DNA of 64,000 bases from Vibrio pomeroyi (lineage in GTDB: Bacteria > Pseudomonadota > Gammaproteobacteria > Enterobacterales > Vibrionaceae): positions 434,001 through 498,000 of the forward strand of contig CP090855.1 of assembly GCA_041879425.1 (NCBI GenBank), in the 5' to 3' direction. Shown piece after piece: positions 40,301 to 44,847 of this stretch. The translations under genes and the position numbers were made by a program. The number at the start of each line of letters is the position of its first letter. The stretch's first letter is position 1. The notes under the pieces are model-generated. The model made no database searches, was not told where the DNA came from, and saw nothing but the letters and a program-made list of their open reading frames with translations.

Positions 40301-41240
40301 ACAACACGGATTACAAATCGAAGTACTTCCAGGTGAACATGTACAAGCAACCATGACTGACGAACATGGCAATACGGCGGGTAGCCAAGGTGTGGCAGCG
40401 AGCGCTATACCAGAGCCAATCATTGTCAGACCGCCGTCAGGAAGCCACCACGTATCCGGTACACTTGGTGTGCCGCCACTATTACCTTCTTTGACTCCGG
40501 TACCAACAACACAGAGCGGCTGGCGAATCCATTTAGCTAACGGGCAATATGTAACAAGCCATCATGGGCAATATGGAACATTAACCATAGACCCTCAAAC
40601 TGGTGACTTACACTACCAAGAACAAGCTCAAGTGCACACAGGTCCTCATGGCAGCGCTTCAGGTACCGGTCAGCATGAAGATCGATTTGAAATAGCCCTG
40701 CAAGGAACAAATCAAGATGAAATCGTCGCCCATGTAAACATTCAGATACTCAGCCATGGCCCGGGAAATAGCGGCAAACTTACGGTTGGGACAGAGGTCG
40801 TTGATATGACCATAACTCCTATTGTCCATGCGTCTCACCCTGCTCCACCTCCACCACCGCCAGTTCAGCATGACGAGCCAGAGATCACCTCTCACGAGGA
40901 CTTCACGTTTACCGTAAGTGATGACACTTCTCTAGATTTATCTCAGCATGCTCATCAAGAACCAGACCAGAAAACTAACCACCATGGTGCAGCGGCTTAT
41001 TTGGATGCTCTCGGTATTCAGCCGAATACTTCGCCGACCACCGGGCACGATCAACCCGCTGACATGGACATCGTGCTGGCACAAGTCGACCAACAACATG
41101 CTGCAGATTACGATCAACCGCATTTGGATATGTCGGATGCACTTGAACACCATGATGCAGCCAATAACCACAACCAAGATGATGAACACCATCATCACAA
41201 CGACGTAGATGGACTACCAGACATAGATCCAAATAACTAA
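25368..41240 (+). CDS. Giant VCBS-repeat surface adhesin
   Basis: A protein of about 5290 residues. The Lys-rich N-terminus has a short hydrophobic segment (IPLFQSIMMILPSL), then a Thr/His/Pro-rich linker. From about 26430 there are VCBS repeats, including 17 near-identical 101-residue units (26715-31865). Between 31866 and about 37100 come more divergent VCBS/cadherin-like domains, including three composite modules with N-D-R-P-Y-C. Ig-like Bap-type domains (D-x-A-G-N endings) follow up to about 40400. A Pro-rich stretch and a His/Asp-rich tail ending D-P-N-N close the protein. VCBS proteins are usually type I-secreted calcium-binding adhesins, and a type I secretion operon faces this gene. 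I see no RTX nonapeptides. The open frame reaches back to 25251, but the ATG at 25368 gives a better N-terminus. Confidence 0.9.
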   Translation: MANKKNVEENKKNTEIKNKKSNELEHNKQTKKKKLRLHSHLRVNIPLFQSIMMILPSLAKHAEATEGASDSANDKYLTTANSVVDKDIVDTHTNAAPSEGTHQSTQTNESQETPDTTESQAPHGANTHLVPSHHLSTLSHPQVHYIPSVSMPTISAGGNGQPTHSNTPPTPTTPVTFIPEVIKGTYGELHVDVNGQYTFILNPNSPQYILLNQHQQGTDHFALHLSNGASIVVQIPVTGKQDLPSISGDLTGVVTEDHNIDSQGLLHANGKIDVIDPDQNESSVTPEVISGKYGSLTIDANGHWQYQVDNSLSNVQALTGATSLHESFTIHTKDGTPQTIDMTIGGNDDNAVITGVDAGSVIEDLTTQVQGQLSVTDPDLGEDHFQASQVNGHLGTLTIDKDGAWTYDLDNTNPTVQALGKGATATDTVTVHSADGTPHQITVTVNGTNDKAVIGGTSSGAVTEESQLQTSGTLTITDVDTGEAHFSNTDVAGALGTLHLKDNGAWTYDLDNTNPQVQALGKGATATDTITVHSADGTPHQITVTINGTNDKAVISGTSSGSVKEETQLQTSGTLMITDVDTGEAHFSNIDIIGTFGTLHLTDSGAWSYDLDNTNPAVQALGKGATATDTITVHSADGTSHHVTIIVNGTNDKAVIGGTSLGVVTEESQLKTFGTLTIADVDSGEAHFSNTDVAGALGTLHLKDNGTWTYDLDNTNPQVQALGKGATATDTITVHSADGTPHQITVTVNGTNDKAVIGGTNSGAVTEESQLQISGTLTITDVDTGEAHFSNTDVAGALGTLHLKDNGTWTYDLDNTNPQVQALGKGATATDTITVHSADGTPHQITVTVNGTNDKAVIGGTNSGAVTEESQLQISGTLTITDVDTGEAHFSNTDVAGALGTLHLKDNGTWTYDLDNTNPKVQALGQGSTATDTITVHSADGTPHQITVTVNGTNDKAVIGGTNSGAVTEESQLQTSGTLTVTDVDNGEAHFSNTDVAGALGTLHLTDTGGWTYDLDNTNPKVQALGKGATATDTIIVHSADGTPHQVAITINGTNDKAVIGGTNTGAVTEEAQLQTSGTLTIADVDTGEAHFSNTDVAGALGTLHLKDNGAWTYDLDNTNPKVQALGKGATATDTITVHSADGTAHKVTITVNGTNDKAVIGGTSAGAVTEESQLHTSGTLTVTDVDTGEAHFSNTDIAGALGTLHLTDSGKWTYDLDNTNPTVQALSKGAAATDTITVHSADGTPHQVTITVNGANDKAIIAGTDSGVVTEESQLHTSGTLTVTDVDTGDAHFSNTDIVGSFGTLHLTDSGKWTYDLDNTNPTVQALGKGATATDTITVHSADGTPHQITVTVNGTNDKAVIGGTNSGAVTEESQLQASGTLTITDVDTGEAHFSNTDVAGALGTLHLKDNGTWAYDLDNTNPQVQALGKGATATDTITVHSADGTPHQITVTVNGTNDKAVIGGTNSGAVTEESQLQASGTLTITDVDTGEAHFSNTDVAGALGTLHLKDNGTWAYDLDNTNPQVQALGKGATATDTITVHSADGTPHQVTITVNGTNDKAVIGGTSSGAVTEESQLQTSGTLTITDVDSGEAHFSNTDVAGALGTLHLKDNGTWTYDLDNTNPQVQALGQGSTATDTITVHSADGTPHQITVTVNGTNDKAVIGGTNSGAVTEESQLQTSGTLTVTDVDNGEAHFSNTDVAGALGTLHLTDTGGWTYDLDNTNPKVQALGKGATATDTIIVHSADGTPHQITVTVNGTNDQAVIGGTSSGVVTEESQLQASGTLTITDVDTGEAHFSNTDVVGALGTLHLKDNGAWTYDLDNTNPQVQALRKGATATDTITVHSADGTLHQVTVTINGTNDKAVIGGTNSGAVTEESQLQASGTLTITDVDTGEAHFSNTDVAGALGTLHLKDNGTWAYDLDNTNPQVQALGKGATATDTITVHSADGTPHQITVTVNGTNDKAVIGGTNSGAVTEESQLQTSGTLTITDVDTGEAHFFNTDVAGALGTLHLKDNGAWTYDLDNTNPQVQALSKGATATDTITVHSADGTPHQVTITINGTNDKAVIGGTNSGAVTEESQLQTSGTLTITDVDTGEAHFSNKDVAGVLGTLHLKDNGAWTYDLDNTNPQVQALSKGATATDTITVHSADGTPHQVTITVNGTNDAAVISGDTVKSIHENALFDADKHDVTTRQNAHSLSGTLTSQDADSGQSNLFQPIQSQMGHYGSISLDANGHWQYQLAPSEGKTIDELAQGEHVTEVFTVHSIDGTSHTVSIELMGDNDSASITLQPSRSHTTIFEDKTSDIDTSGALRAYGNVDVTDVDSQGSAAHSEELLKSETAHTAIGGVFTVHGTSWDYQVDPSNPQVQALAAGEKLIETHTITSIDGTASKQVSVTIVGTNDSAVITGTDTGDVTEGNAGQDMSPDFAQPGMAFLGRSTIHTTGKLNITDVDTGEAEFDTHGIGFTYSGQYGDLLLNKDGRWSYHADTGQIRSTGGLTSTRGTTIDQLGENQTLTDTVTVFTKDGTSHDIVITIHGSNDRPYCSSEVQLNSGKEDLAQTIAATELLANTIDVDANDLGKLTIANLHADHGSIRDNNDGTFTFTPDKDYNGQVHFTYDVADAHRGVTHTGASTTLTATTDKAIITDAQTNTDLRGVTEDRGYIDTHYQLHYDGRLNIQDPDAGEAQFDPNIGPQTYQGIGYDTKLGGHILLMRDGHYTYTLDNRNIQNLAQGEVKHDSAVIHSVDGTTHTIELTVHGTNDAPIINAQSHSVTEGGSILNGQMVGHDIDTGATLTYSAPQIDGLVVNPDGSYTFNPAHSSYQSLASGVTKTLTVPVTVTDEHNASSTQNLSITITGVNNSAVIGGVDTGDVTESTAGQNMSPDYAQHLMSTLGRAPLYASGALTITDADSGETTFDSRGLGFNYAGKFGDLLLREDGTWSYYADAGNIRIKGGVTTNRGSVIDQLGEGEILTDTITVYSKDGTSHDIVITIHGSNDRPYCASEVQLNSGKEDSAQTITATELLANTVDVDANDAGKLSIANLHADHGSILDNQDGTYTLTPDKDYNGQVHFTYDVKDAHGGTTHTGANTTLVATPDKAIISEVTTGSVIEDGSHAGHYNGTTTELANGQLKVIDPDSGEDKFQYSQFGETRIHDPFGGILRIDRGGSWQYSVDNTHLQHLAQGQTETVIYRVHSYDGTAYELHIDVEGTNDAPAVTQVALSNGTEDTHYQMQASQFGFTDVDTGDTLHSIAITDLPPAAQGKFVLDGHDITAGQSITAADITKLQFVPAPDFNGDVPFKFTVNDGHTDSQQATHTLHIDPVSDAAKITGTDTGDVHEGHTYTAPDGSMSGGSVDDRSPDHMHGNIGKLWNDQIHTEGHLTIIDADTGESHAQNGIYQGSHGQVILQSNGDWNYYASIGQDATGRKIDHLGQGESITDTVTVKAADGTTHDIHITIHGDNDRPYCSSEVQLNSGKEDLAQTITTTELLANTVDVDTNDAGQLSIANLHADHGTLVDNKDGTFTFTPDHNFNGKVHFTYDVKDAHGGVTHTGASTTLLPSNDAATLQPTLASNFVTEDHLKSGTSTNELWSGWKNLDIQDIDSPSEAKVTQIEVNGVKHTVPANFAMNLAGAHGTFNFAHSTDGHDKWSYSADNSHAEVQSLSHGDSLTDTITLITADGTRIPLTAKILGTDDHVMIDTPDSLTAALGTAVEDKVTSISGTLLAHDSDSKDSVTFTAGNSAGSYGTLHVDSNGQWHYDLDHSKANVLQQGETKAEGFDITAISTDGSTATKHIEVLVQGSNDKATISVASNPDVHEDSSSTPVEIISGKLSALDPDHDQSTFSTDVGKRHDPFNSGVHGGLHISKDGSWTYTVNNSQIQQLAAGQEEHVQYNVHTVGGDYHVIDIKIVGSNDDPVLSVTQTTPTTGTLTETDVDVNDTHTFSVVSSTGQFGSLSVDPDSGAYIYKANGSVAGMSYNAATHTYHGTDVFEVKVADNHGGESSKFITFDANGHVSIVPGQSPTISTTVPSNPLVTTTQPSLPAGTNTPPNNAVTVDLAASSDTGTSDTDNLTKDSTPTIIGHTDIPYSQVTIYDASTPIGHAVSDGSGQYSVAVSSLSNGDHNLSAKALAPSSVLPATSSILSLHIDTVVAPLQVSLTHDTGSNSSDLITGDGSLTITGQETGATVEYSTDNGHTWTSSFTPQSGSNTVSVRQTDTAGNVSIPTSLTFTYDDQIAAPSIDLKASTDSGVSATDDLTNIHTPIITGSAEANSSIYITDETGKVIATGTANSHGIYQLTTSDIAEGKHTLTVSSTDAAGNQSSASLPVEVDYTAPTISKVNLGKVSTHQPTFSGSVSLDTTSVDIVVKSGGTIVETLHATLDGKGGYTVDAANLPDQSYTAYIQATDKAGNTTASGYAGAFDRFTIDTHASAPSISFENTGADNIYNAAEVASGAASTITSTIHLPSDAQPKDTLTINGHPHLITHAEHLAKLVNVEVAPGASITASITDQNGNTSTVTNATAPSSDITVAPLQVSLTHDTGGNSSDSITNDGSLTITGQEAGATVEYSTNNGHTWTSSFTPQQGSNTVNVRQTDAAGNISPDTSVTFTLDNTIAAPAVSLRNDTGRHSVNTPDLITKDSQLTIQTEAGAKVEYSNDGGHTWTAVFNPVEGVNDLQVRQTDIAGNVSPVTHFSFTLDTTPGTITVNPISQDNALNAAENNQPLVITGTTSNIAPGDVVYVVIGNKHFYDATVKPDGTWSLTLGTSIHQNIMATDRDYSIQVGTVDTAGNSTPRISTHLLVDTQSPIPHIAVDSVTQDNVLNALESGQTIAITGTVTGDYHTGDIVSLKVNGATITSLTGSVDSSGHFSIPVAGNVLEHANIHTSYANGQSGSIHSIEATIITTDAAGNVGSATTGSQVFSVDTHVNLPTITFENPGPDGLYSKAEIAQGHPNTVTATIAPPSDAKIGEHLVVNGQDHVLDAHILQHGLQIEVLPGEHVQATMTDEHGNTAGSQGVAASAIPEPIIVRPPSGSHHVSGTLGVPPLLPSLTPVPTTQSGWRIHLANGQYVTSHHGQYGTLTIDPQTGDLHYQEQAQVHTGPHGSASGTGQHEDRFEIALQGTNQDEIVAHVNIQILSHGPGNSGKLTVGTEVVDMTITPIVHASHPAPPPPPPVQHDEPEITSHEDFTFTVSDDTSLDLSQHAHQEPDQKTNHHGAAAYLDALGIQPNTSPTTGHDQPADMDIVLAQVDQQHAADYDQPHLDMSDALEHHDAANNHNQDDEHHHHNDVDGLPDIDPNN
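26715..31865 (+). repeat. Seventeen in-phase 303-bp VCBS repeat units
   Basis: The array is exactly 17 x 303 bases, counted from each D-K-A-V-I-G-G-T unit start to the divergent unit beginning D-A-A-V-I-S-G. Each unit follows the order VTEESQLQ, TDVDTGEAHFSN, LGTLHL, W-x-YDLDNTNP, VQAL, TDTITVHSADGTPH. Units 4-6 contain about 400 bases that are identical at a 303-base offset (27418-27821 and 27721-28124). The region will recombine easily and is hard to assemble. Confidence 0.95.
32592..33300 (+). repeat. Composite VCBS-cadherin module, copy A
   Basis: A module of about 235 residues. A VCBS-like half contains N-A-G-Q-D-M-S-P-D and L-L-L-N-K-D-G-R-W-S-Y. It joins through N-D-R-P-Y-C-S-S-E-V to a cadherin-like half with HADHGSIRDNNDGTFTFTPD. 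The cysteine codon is at 33000-33002. Confidence 0.8.
33956..34666 (+). repeat. Composite VCBS-cadherin module, copy B
   Basis: The second copy of the same module, with T-A-G-Q-N-M-S-P-D and N-D-R-P-Y-C-A-S-E-V. The cysteine codon is at 34365-34367. It is clearly homologous to copies A and C along its whole length. Confidence 0.8.
35346..36045 (+). repeat. Composite VCBS-cadherin module, copy C
   Basis: The third copy. The first half is more divergent (D-D-R-S-P-D-H-M-H-G-N), but the second half and the N-D-R-P-Y-C-S-S-E-V junction are nearly unchanged. The cysteine codon is at 35757-35759. Confidence 0.78.
37803..39435 (+). repeat. Dispersed Ig-like repeat pair and diverged third copy
   Basis: Segments starting A-P-L-Q-V-S-L-T-H-D-T-G at about 37806 and 38940 are nearly identical over about 80 residues (including T-V-E-Y-S-T-x-N-G-H-T-W-T-S-S-F). 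A diverged third copy begins near 39200 (A-V-S-L-R-N-D-T-G). They mark duplication within the Bap-type part of the adhesin. Confidence 0.75.
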
Positions 41241-41273
41241 TGGATAGTAGGTTGCGATTAGTGCAGTAAACAA

Positions 41274-41298
41274 AAGGGAGCACGCAATGTGCTCCCTT
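41274..41298. terminator. Bidirectional terminator between adhesin and secretion operon
   Basis: A perfect 10-bp stem, AAGGGAGCAC against GTGCTCCCTT, with a 5-base loop, is followed by TTGTT on the plus strand and preceded by AACAAA, which gives a T-rich tail on the minus strand. It separates the convergent adhesin gene and HlyD gene. Confidence 0.85.
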
Positions 41299-41354
41299 GT
41301 TAATGATTGTTTCTTGTATCGCTTTGAGCAAAGAGACGGTAGTGATTCTTTGAG

Positions 41355-42668
41355 TTACCTTTCTCCAAATGCAACGCTGATATTGGTGTAGATCGGCTTC
41401 CAAAGGTATTGGAACACCGACTTCTCGCCCGTCGTAATATCCACCTCACCCGTCATTCCGGGAAGAATAGAAAAGCTTTCAGGGTTATCACGGAAGTATG
41501 GCGTTTCAACAGACACCACCACTTCATAATAAATTTCACCTCGTTCACTTTGGCTTGTAGTCGGTGAAATGCTTTCAACCTCGCCTTTTAAAGCACCAAA
41601 ACGGCTGTAATCAAACGCATCAATCTTGATTCGAGTCGGCTGGCCTACGTTCACGAAACCAATGTCTCTCGGTGATAAGCGAGCTTTAAAATCCGCTTTA
41701 CCACCAACAGGAACAATCTCAACCACTGTCCCGCCCGGTTGAATAACACCACCGTTCTGCGTACTTGGTAGGCTTTGCACTAAACCTTGTAGCGGTGACA
41801 CTAACATGGTGTTCGTCAATTTCGCTTGGCTTGAACGCACCCTTGCATTCAATGCAGATAAGTCAGATACCGCTTTGGATCGATCATCACTGACTTTCGC
41901 CTTCGCCTCTGCTAAAAGCTGTTCAATTTTTTGCTCCGTGCTGTCGGCTTGCTTGATTAACACTGCTTTCTTACCACGAGCTTCTTCGATTTTCTGTTCA
42001 ATACTGGCCAGTTTTTGTCGCATTTCAAGCACACGTAAACGTGAAATGTTACCCGCTTTATACCCCTTCTCCAGTATGATCAACTCTTGCTTGGTCGCAT
42101 TCAGCTCTTTCTCGTAGCTAGGTAATGACTTATCTACACTGCGAAGCTGCTCTGCAATCTGCTCGCTCTCTTTCTCAAGTACCACGCGCTTTTGAAAATA
42201 GAGGGCTTTTTGTGCATTTAACTGCGCTTTTTGTTGACTAACAATCTCTGGATAATCAATCTCAAATTCAGCAAGGTTTGGCTCACGTTGTTCAAGCAAA
42301 GCATTCATACGCTCTACACTGGCGAGAAGTGTCACTTGTTGAGATTTCAATTCATCAAGAGCAGTACGTTGGAAGGTCGCATCAAACTCAACAAGTGGCT
42401 GACCTTTCTCGACCAGTTGACCTTCTTTAACGAGAATTTGCTTTAACTTACCGCCAATCGCGCTTTGTAATACTTGCTTCTCGCCTTCTGGAATTACTGC
42501 GCCTTTGGCTTTGGCAATTTCATCAACTTGGGTGACTACAGACCAAGTGGCAAAAGCGATAACACATAAAGCAACTGACCACGTCGCCAATGCCAATGTA
42601 CGAGCCGTATTTTGTGATTCAACAAGTTCACCGTAGCGCTTGCCCTTCTCGATAGGTTGTTTAGCCAT
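41355..42668 (-). CDS. HlyD-family type I secretion adaptor
   Basis: A membrane-fusion protein of about 437 residues. It has a short cytosolic start, one membrane helix (about 27-47), a lipoyl half (GKLKQILVKEGQLVEKGQPL) and long coiled-coil helices (about 110-280). The second lipoyl half (LVSPLQGLVQSL) and the C-terminal beta-barrel, with LPGMTGEVDITTGEKSVFQYL, follow; the latter is the classical HlyD signature. The ATG at 42668 overlaps the end of the ABC gene by eight bases and has AAGGAGT upstream, so it is preferred over the longer frame. It would join the two ABC proteins to an outer-membrane channel that is not encoded here. Confidence 0.9.
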   Translation of the reverse strand: MAKQPIEKGKRYGELVESQNTARTLALATWSVALCVIAFATWSVVTQVDEIAKAKGAVIPEGEKQVLQSAIGGKLKQILVKEGQLVEKGQPLVEFDATFQRTALDELKSQQVTLLASVERMNALLEQREPNLAEFEIDYPEIVSQQKAQLNAQKALYFQKRVVLEKESEQIAEQLRSVDKSLPSYEKELNATKQELIILEKGYKAGNISRLRVLEMRQKLASIEQKIEEARGKKAVLIKQADSTEQKIEQLLAEAKAKVSDDRSKAVSDLSALNARVRSSQAKLTNTMLVSPLQGLVQSLPSTQNGGVIQPGGTVVEIVPVGGKADFKARLSPRDIGFVNVGQPTRIKIDAFDYSRFGALKGEVESISPTTSQSERGEIYYEVVVSVETPYFRDNPESFSILPGMTGEVDITTGEKSVFQYLWKPIYTNISVAFGER

Positions 42669-44847
42669 TAGCGACTCCTTGCTTAGACTCTGATTGTTCT
42701 TGTTGGGCTGCATCTTGCTGAGCAGACGGCTCTTGTTCTTGGGAAGCTTGAGGCTCTGAAGGCTGTTCCTGCTCCGAAGACTGTTCCGGCTCTAATGGGC
42801 CAGCATAAACAACAGCCCCCTCATTTAACACCACGACTTTATCAGCGAGCTTAATCAAGTCTGGATCATGCGACGTATAGATCACCGTTGCTTTTCCTTT
42901 CTTTGTCGCCAAGAACTCACCGAATACACGTTTAGCATTGGGATGACCATCAGGCACCGGGTTGTCCATTAGGAACATCGGGTAGTCATACACCAAAGCT
43001 TTGGCGTCAATGAGGATCTGAGCGACAGTGCCTGACAACATGTCAAACAGGCTATCCGGCTGGATACTGCTGATAGAGGTATCCAACCCGTCTGGTAATG
43101 TGGAGAACCAGCGCTTGCCCCCAACCATTTCAATGGCTGATATCATTTTCTGCTCTTCAACTTTATGCCCATCGCTCAGCCACTCTCGAATACTCAATGT
43201 AAGTAAGTCGGGGTAAGCGGCGCGAATGAAACACCAATGTCGATAGAGCTGCGGATCGTACTGAGCAAGGTTTACCCCTGTCAGCTCTACCATGCCGTTC
43301 TGAATAGGCTGTAAACCAGACAACACTTCAATTAATGTCGATTTGCCACTGCCGGAGGGGCCAGTGATCGCCACAATATCGCCCGCTTCAACATCAAAAC
43401 TTACCCCATTCAATGCAGGGCGACTCTGTTTAGGGTAACGGAGAGTCACTTGATCTAACTTCAAGTTCGGAGCGACCGTTGGCAATGGGTGATGCTGGTA
43501 ACTGAATTCACGTTCAGACGGCTGAGACAGAATACGATTTACCTGAAGCTTAGATTGATTAAAGCTATTAAAACGCATCGCACTGTTTGCCAACACCTGC
43601 GCAGGCCCTGTCACTTTGGAAATCAACATCATTGATGCAATCAAACCGCCGGGCGTCATCACTTGCTCGAAAATAAGCCCAATACCTAAGCCCATAACAG
43701 CCAGTGTTGAACCCACTCCAATGAAGTAATAAATCGAGGTGTATCGACTTTGCAGAACCGATTGATTAAACGTCACCGTAGAGGCAAGCAGATTGGCCTT
43801 TTGGAAACGTTGAATCCAGTGCTCTGAAAACCCAGCACTACGAATAAAGGCAAGCTTAGACGTCAACTCATTCGTCATATTTTGACGATTAGTGCCCGCT
43901 ACCGTCGATTGCATTGACCGCTTACTACTCGAACGTATCGAACGCTTAGCTAACAGGTAATACAAAACCAAAGAGACGATTGGAACCAGTACCAGCCATC
44001 CACCTAGCACTCCTATCGCAAGGACAAAAATGGCAATGAAAGGCAAATCAAACAAGGCATTACCGAGTGGTCCTGATAACACACCTGAAATACGTTCAGA
44101 TAGCATCACTTGGTTTTGCTGACTAGACGAGGCCATTTGCTGGTTTTGAGCATAGCTATTTCTTAATAATCGCTGCACAAGGGATTGAGATATCTCGCGG
44201 CTGACTCGGTTAGACACAGAAGCAAACACTCGACTGCGCAATGTTCTTAACCAGCCCATCATAACAAACAACAAAGCTGCACCAATAGCGATACCTTGCA
44301 GTTCGTGCCCAGCATCGCCACCAATAACATGGTCATAGATCGACATCGTGATGAATGGCACTGCGAGAGCAAATAAATTGGTGATAAAGCTAACCAAAAG
44401 CAATTTAGGAATGATAGGACGAAAAGCATGTAACCGTTCACCAACCCAATCCGGAGAAGCCTTCTCCAATGGAGCCCCTTCAATCACAATGCAAAATTGA
44501 GGAACCTCTGAAACGTCTTCATTGCCATCAACAGCCACAAACTGTTTTGAATCCAAGTGACCAGAAACCAATTCACTTTCACTAAGAACTAGGAGAACTA
44601 ATTTGTGATCGCCCACCTCATCTAAGTTAGCAACCAAGCGATATGGCAATGCAAGCCTATCAAACAGGGCAAACATATCATCAATCGATTCAATACCGTT
44701 CTCATCAACCCATTGGCGAGCGAACAGTTGGATATTCGCATTAACTTCCAACTCCTTGAGCACAGAAAGGCTTTCAGTTTCCAGTCGGTTCATCGGCTCA
44801 TGTTGACCGTCTGTTTCGTCATGGCGATTAGCATCTAAACGATTCAT
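42661..44847 (-). CDS. Type I secretion ABC protein B (C39-like, TMD, degenerate NBD)
   Basis: A 728-residue inner-membrane protein. The N-terminal C39-like domain (about 1-150) lacks protease residues. The transmembrane domain (about 150-430) starts FRPIIPKLLLVSFITNLFAL, as in LapB-type exporters. The nucleotide-binding domain (about 460-690) keeps Walker A (GPSGSGKST, about 495). However, the signature loop is LSGTV instead of LSGGQ, Walker B ends M-D-N so the catalytic Glu is Asn, and the Q-loop Gln seems lost. The H-loop His (T-S-H-D) remains. The low-complexity tail is rich in Glu, Gln and Ser. The gene overlaps its upstream partner by ATGA, with AGGAGG in front. It probably works as a heterodimer with protein A. 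Confidence 0.88.
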   Translation of the reverse strand: MNRLDANRHDETDGQHEPMNRLETESLSVLKELEVNANIQLFARQWVDENGIESIDDMFALFDRLALPYRLVANLDEVGDHKLVLLVLSESELVSGHLDSKQFVAVDGNEDVSEVPQFCIVIEGAPLEKASPDWVGERLHAFRPIIPKLLLVSFITNLFALAVPFITMSIYDHVIGGDAGHELQGIAIGAALLFVMMGWLRTLRSRVFASVSNRVSREISQSLVQRLLRNSYAQNQQMASSSQQNQVMLSERISGVLSGPLGNALFDLPFIAIFVLAIGVLGGWLVLVPIVSLVLYYLLAKRSIRSSSKRSMQSTVAGTNRQNMTNELTSKLAFIRSAGFSEHWIQRFQKANLLASTVTFNQSVLQSRYTSIYYFIGVGSTLAVMGLGIGLIFEQVMTPGGLIASMMLISKVTGPAQVLANSAMRFNSFNQSKLQVNRILSQPSEREFSYQHHPLPTVAPNLKLDQVTLRYPKQSRPALNGVSFDVEAGDIVAITGPSGSGKSTLIEVLSGLQPIQNGMVELTGVNLAQYDPQLYRHWCFIRAAYPDLLTLSIREWLSDGHKVEEQKMISAIEMVGGKRWFSTLPDGLDTSISSIQPDSLFDMLSGTVAQILIDAKALVYDYPMFLMDNPVPDGHPNAKRVFGEFLATKKGKATVIYTSHDPDLIKLADKVVVLNEGAVVYAGPLEPEQSSEQEQPSEPQASQEQEPSAQQDAAQQEQSESKQGVANG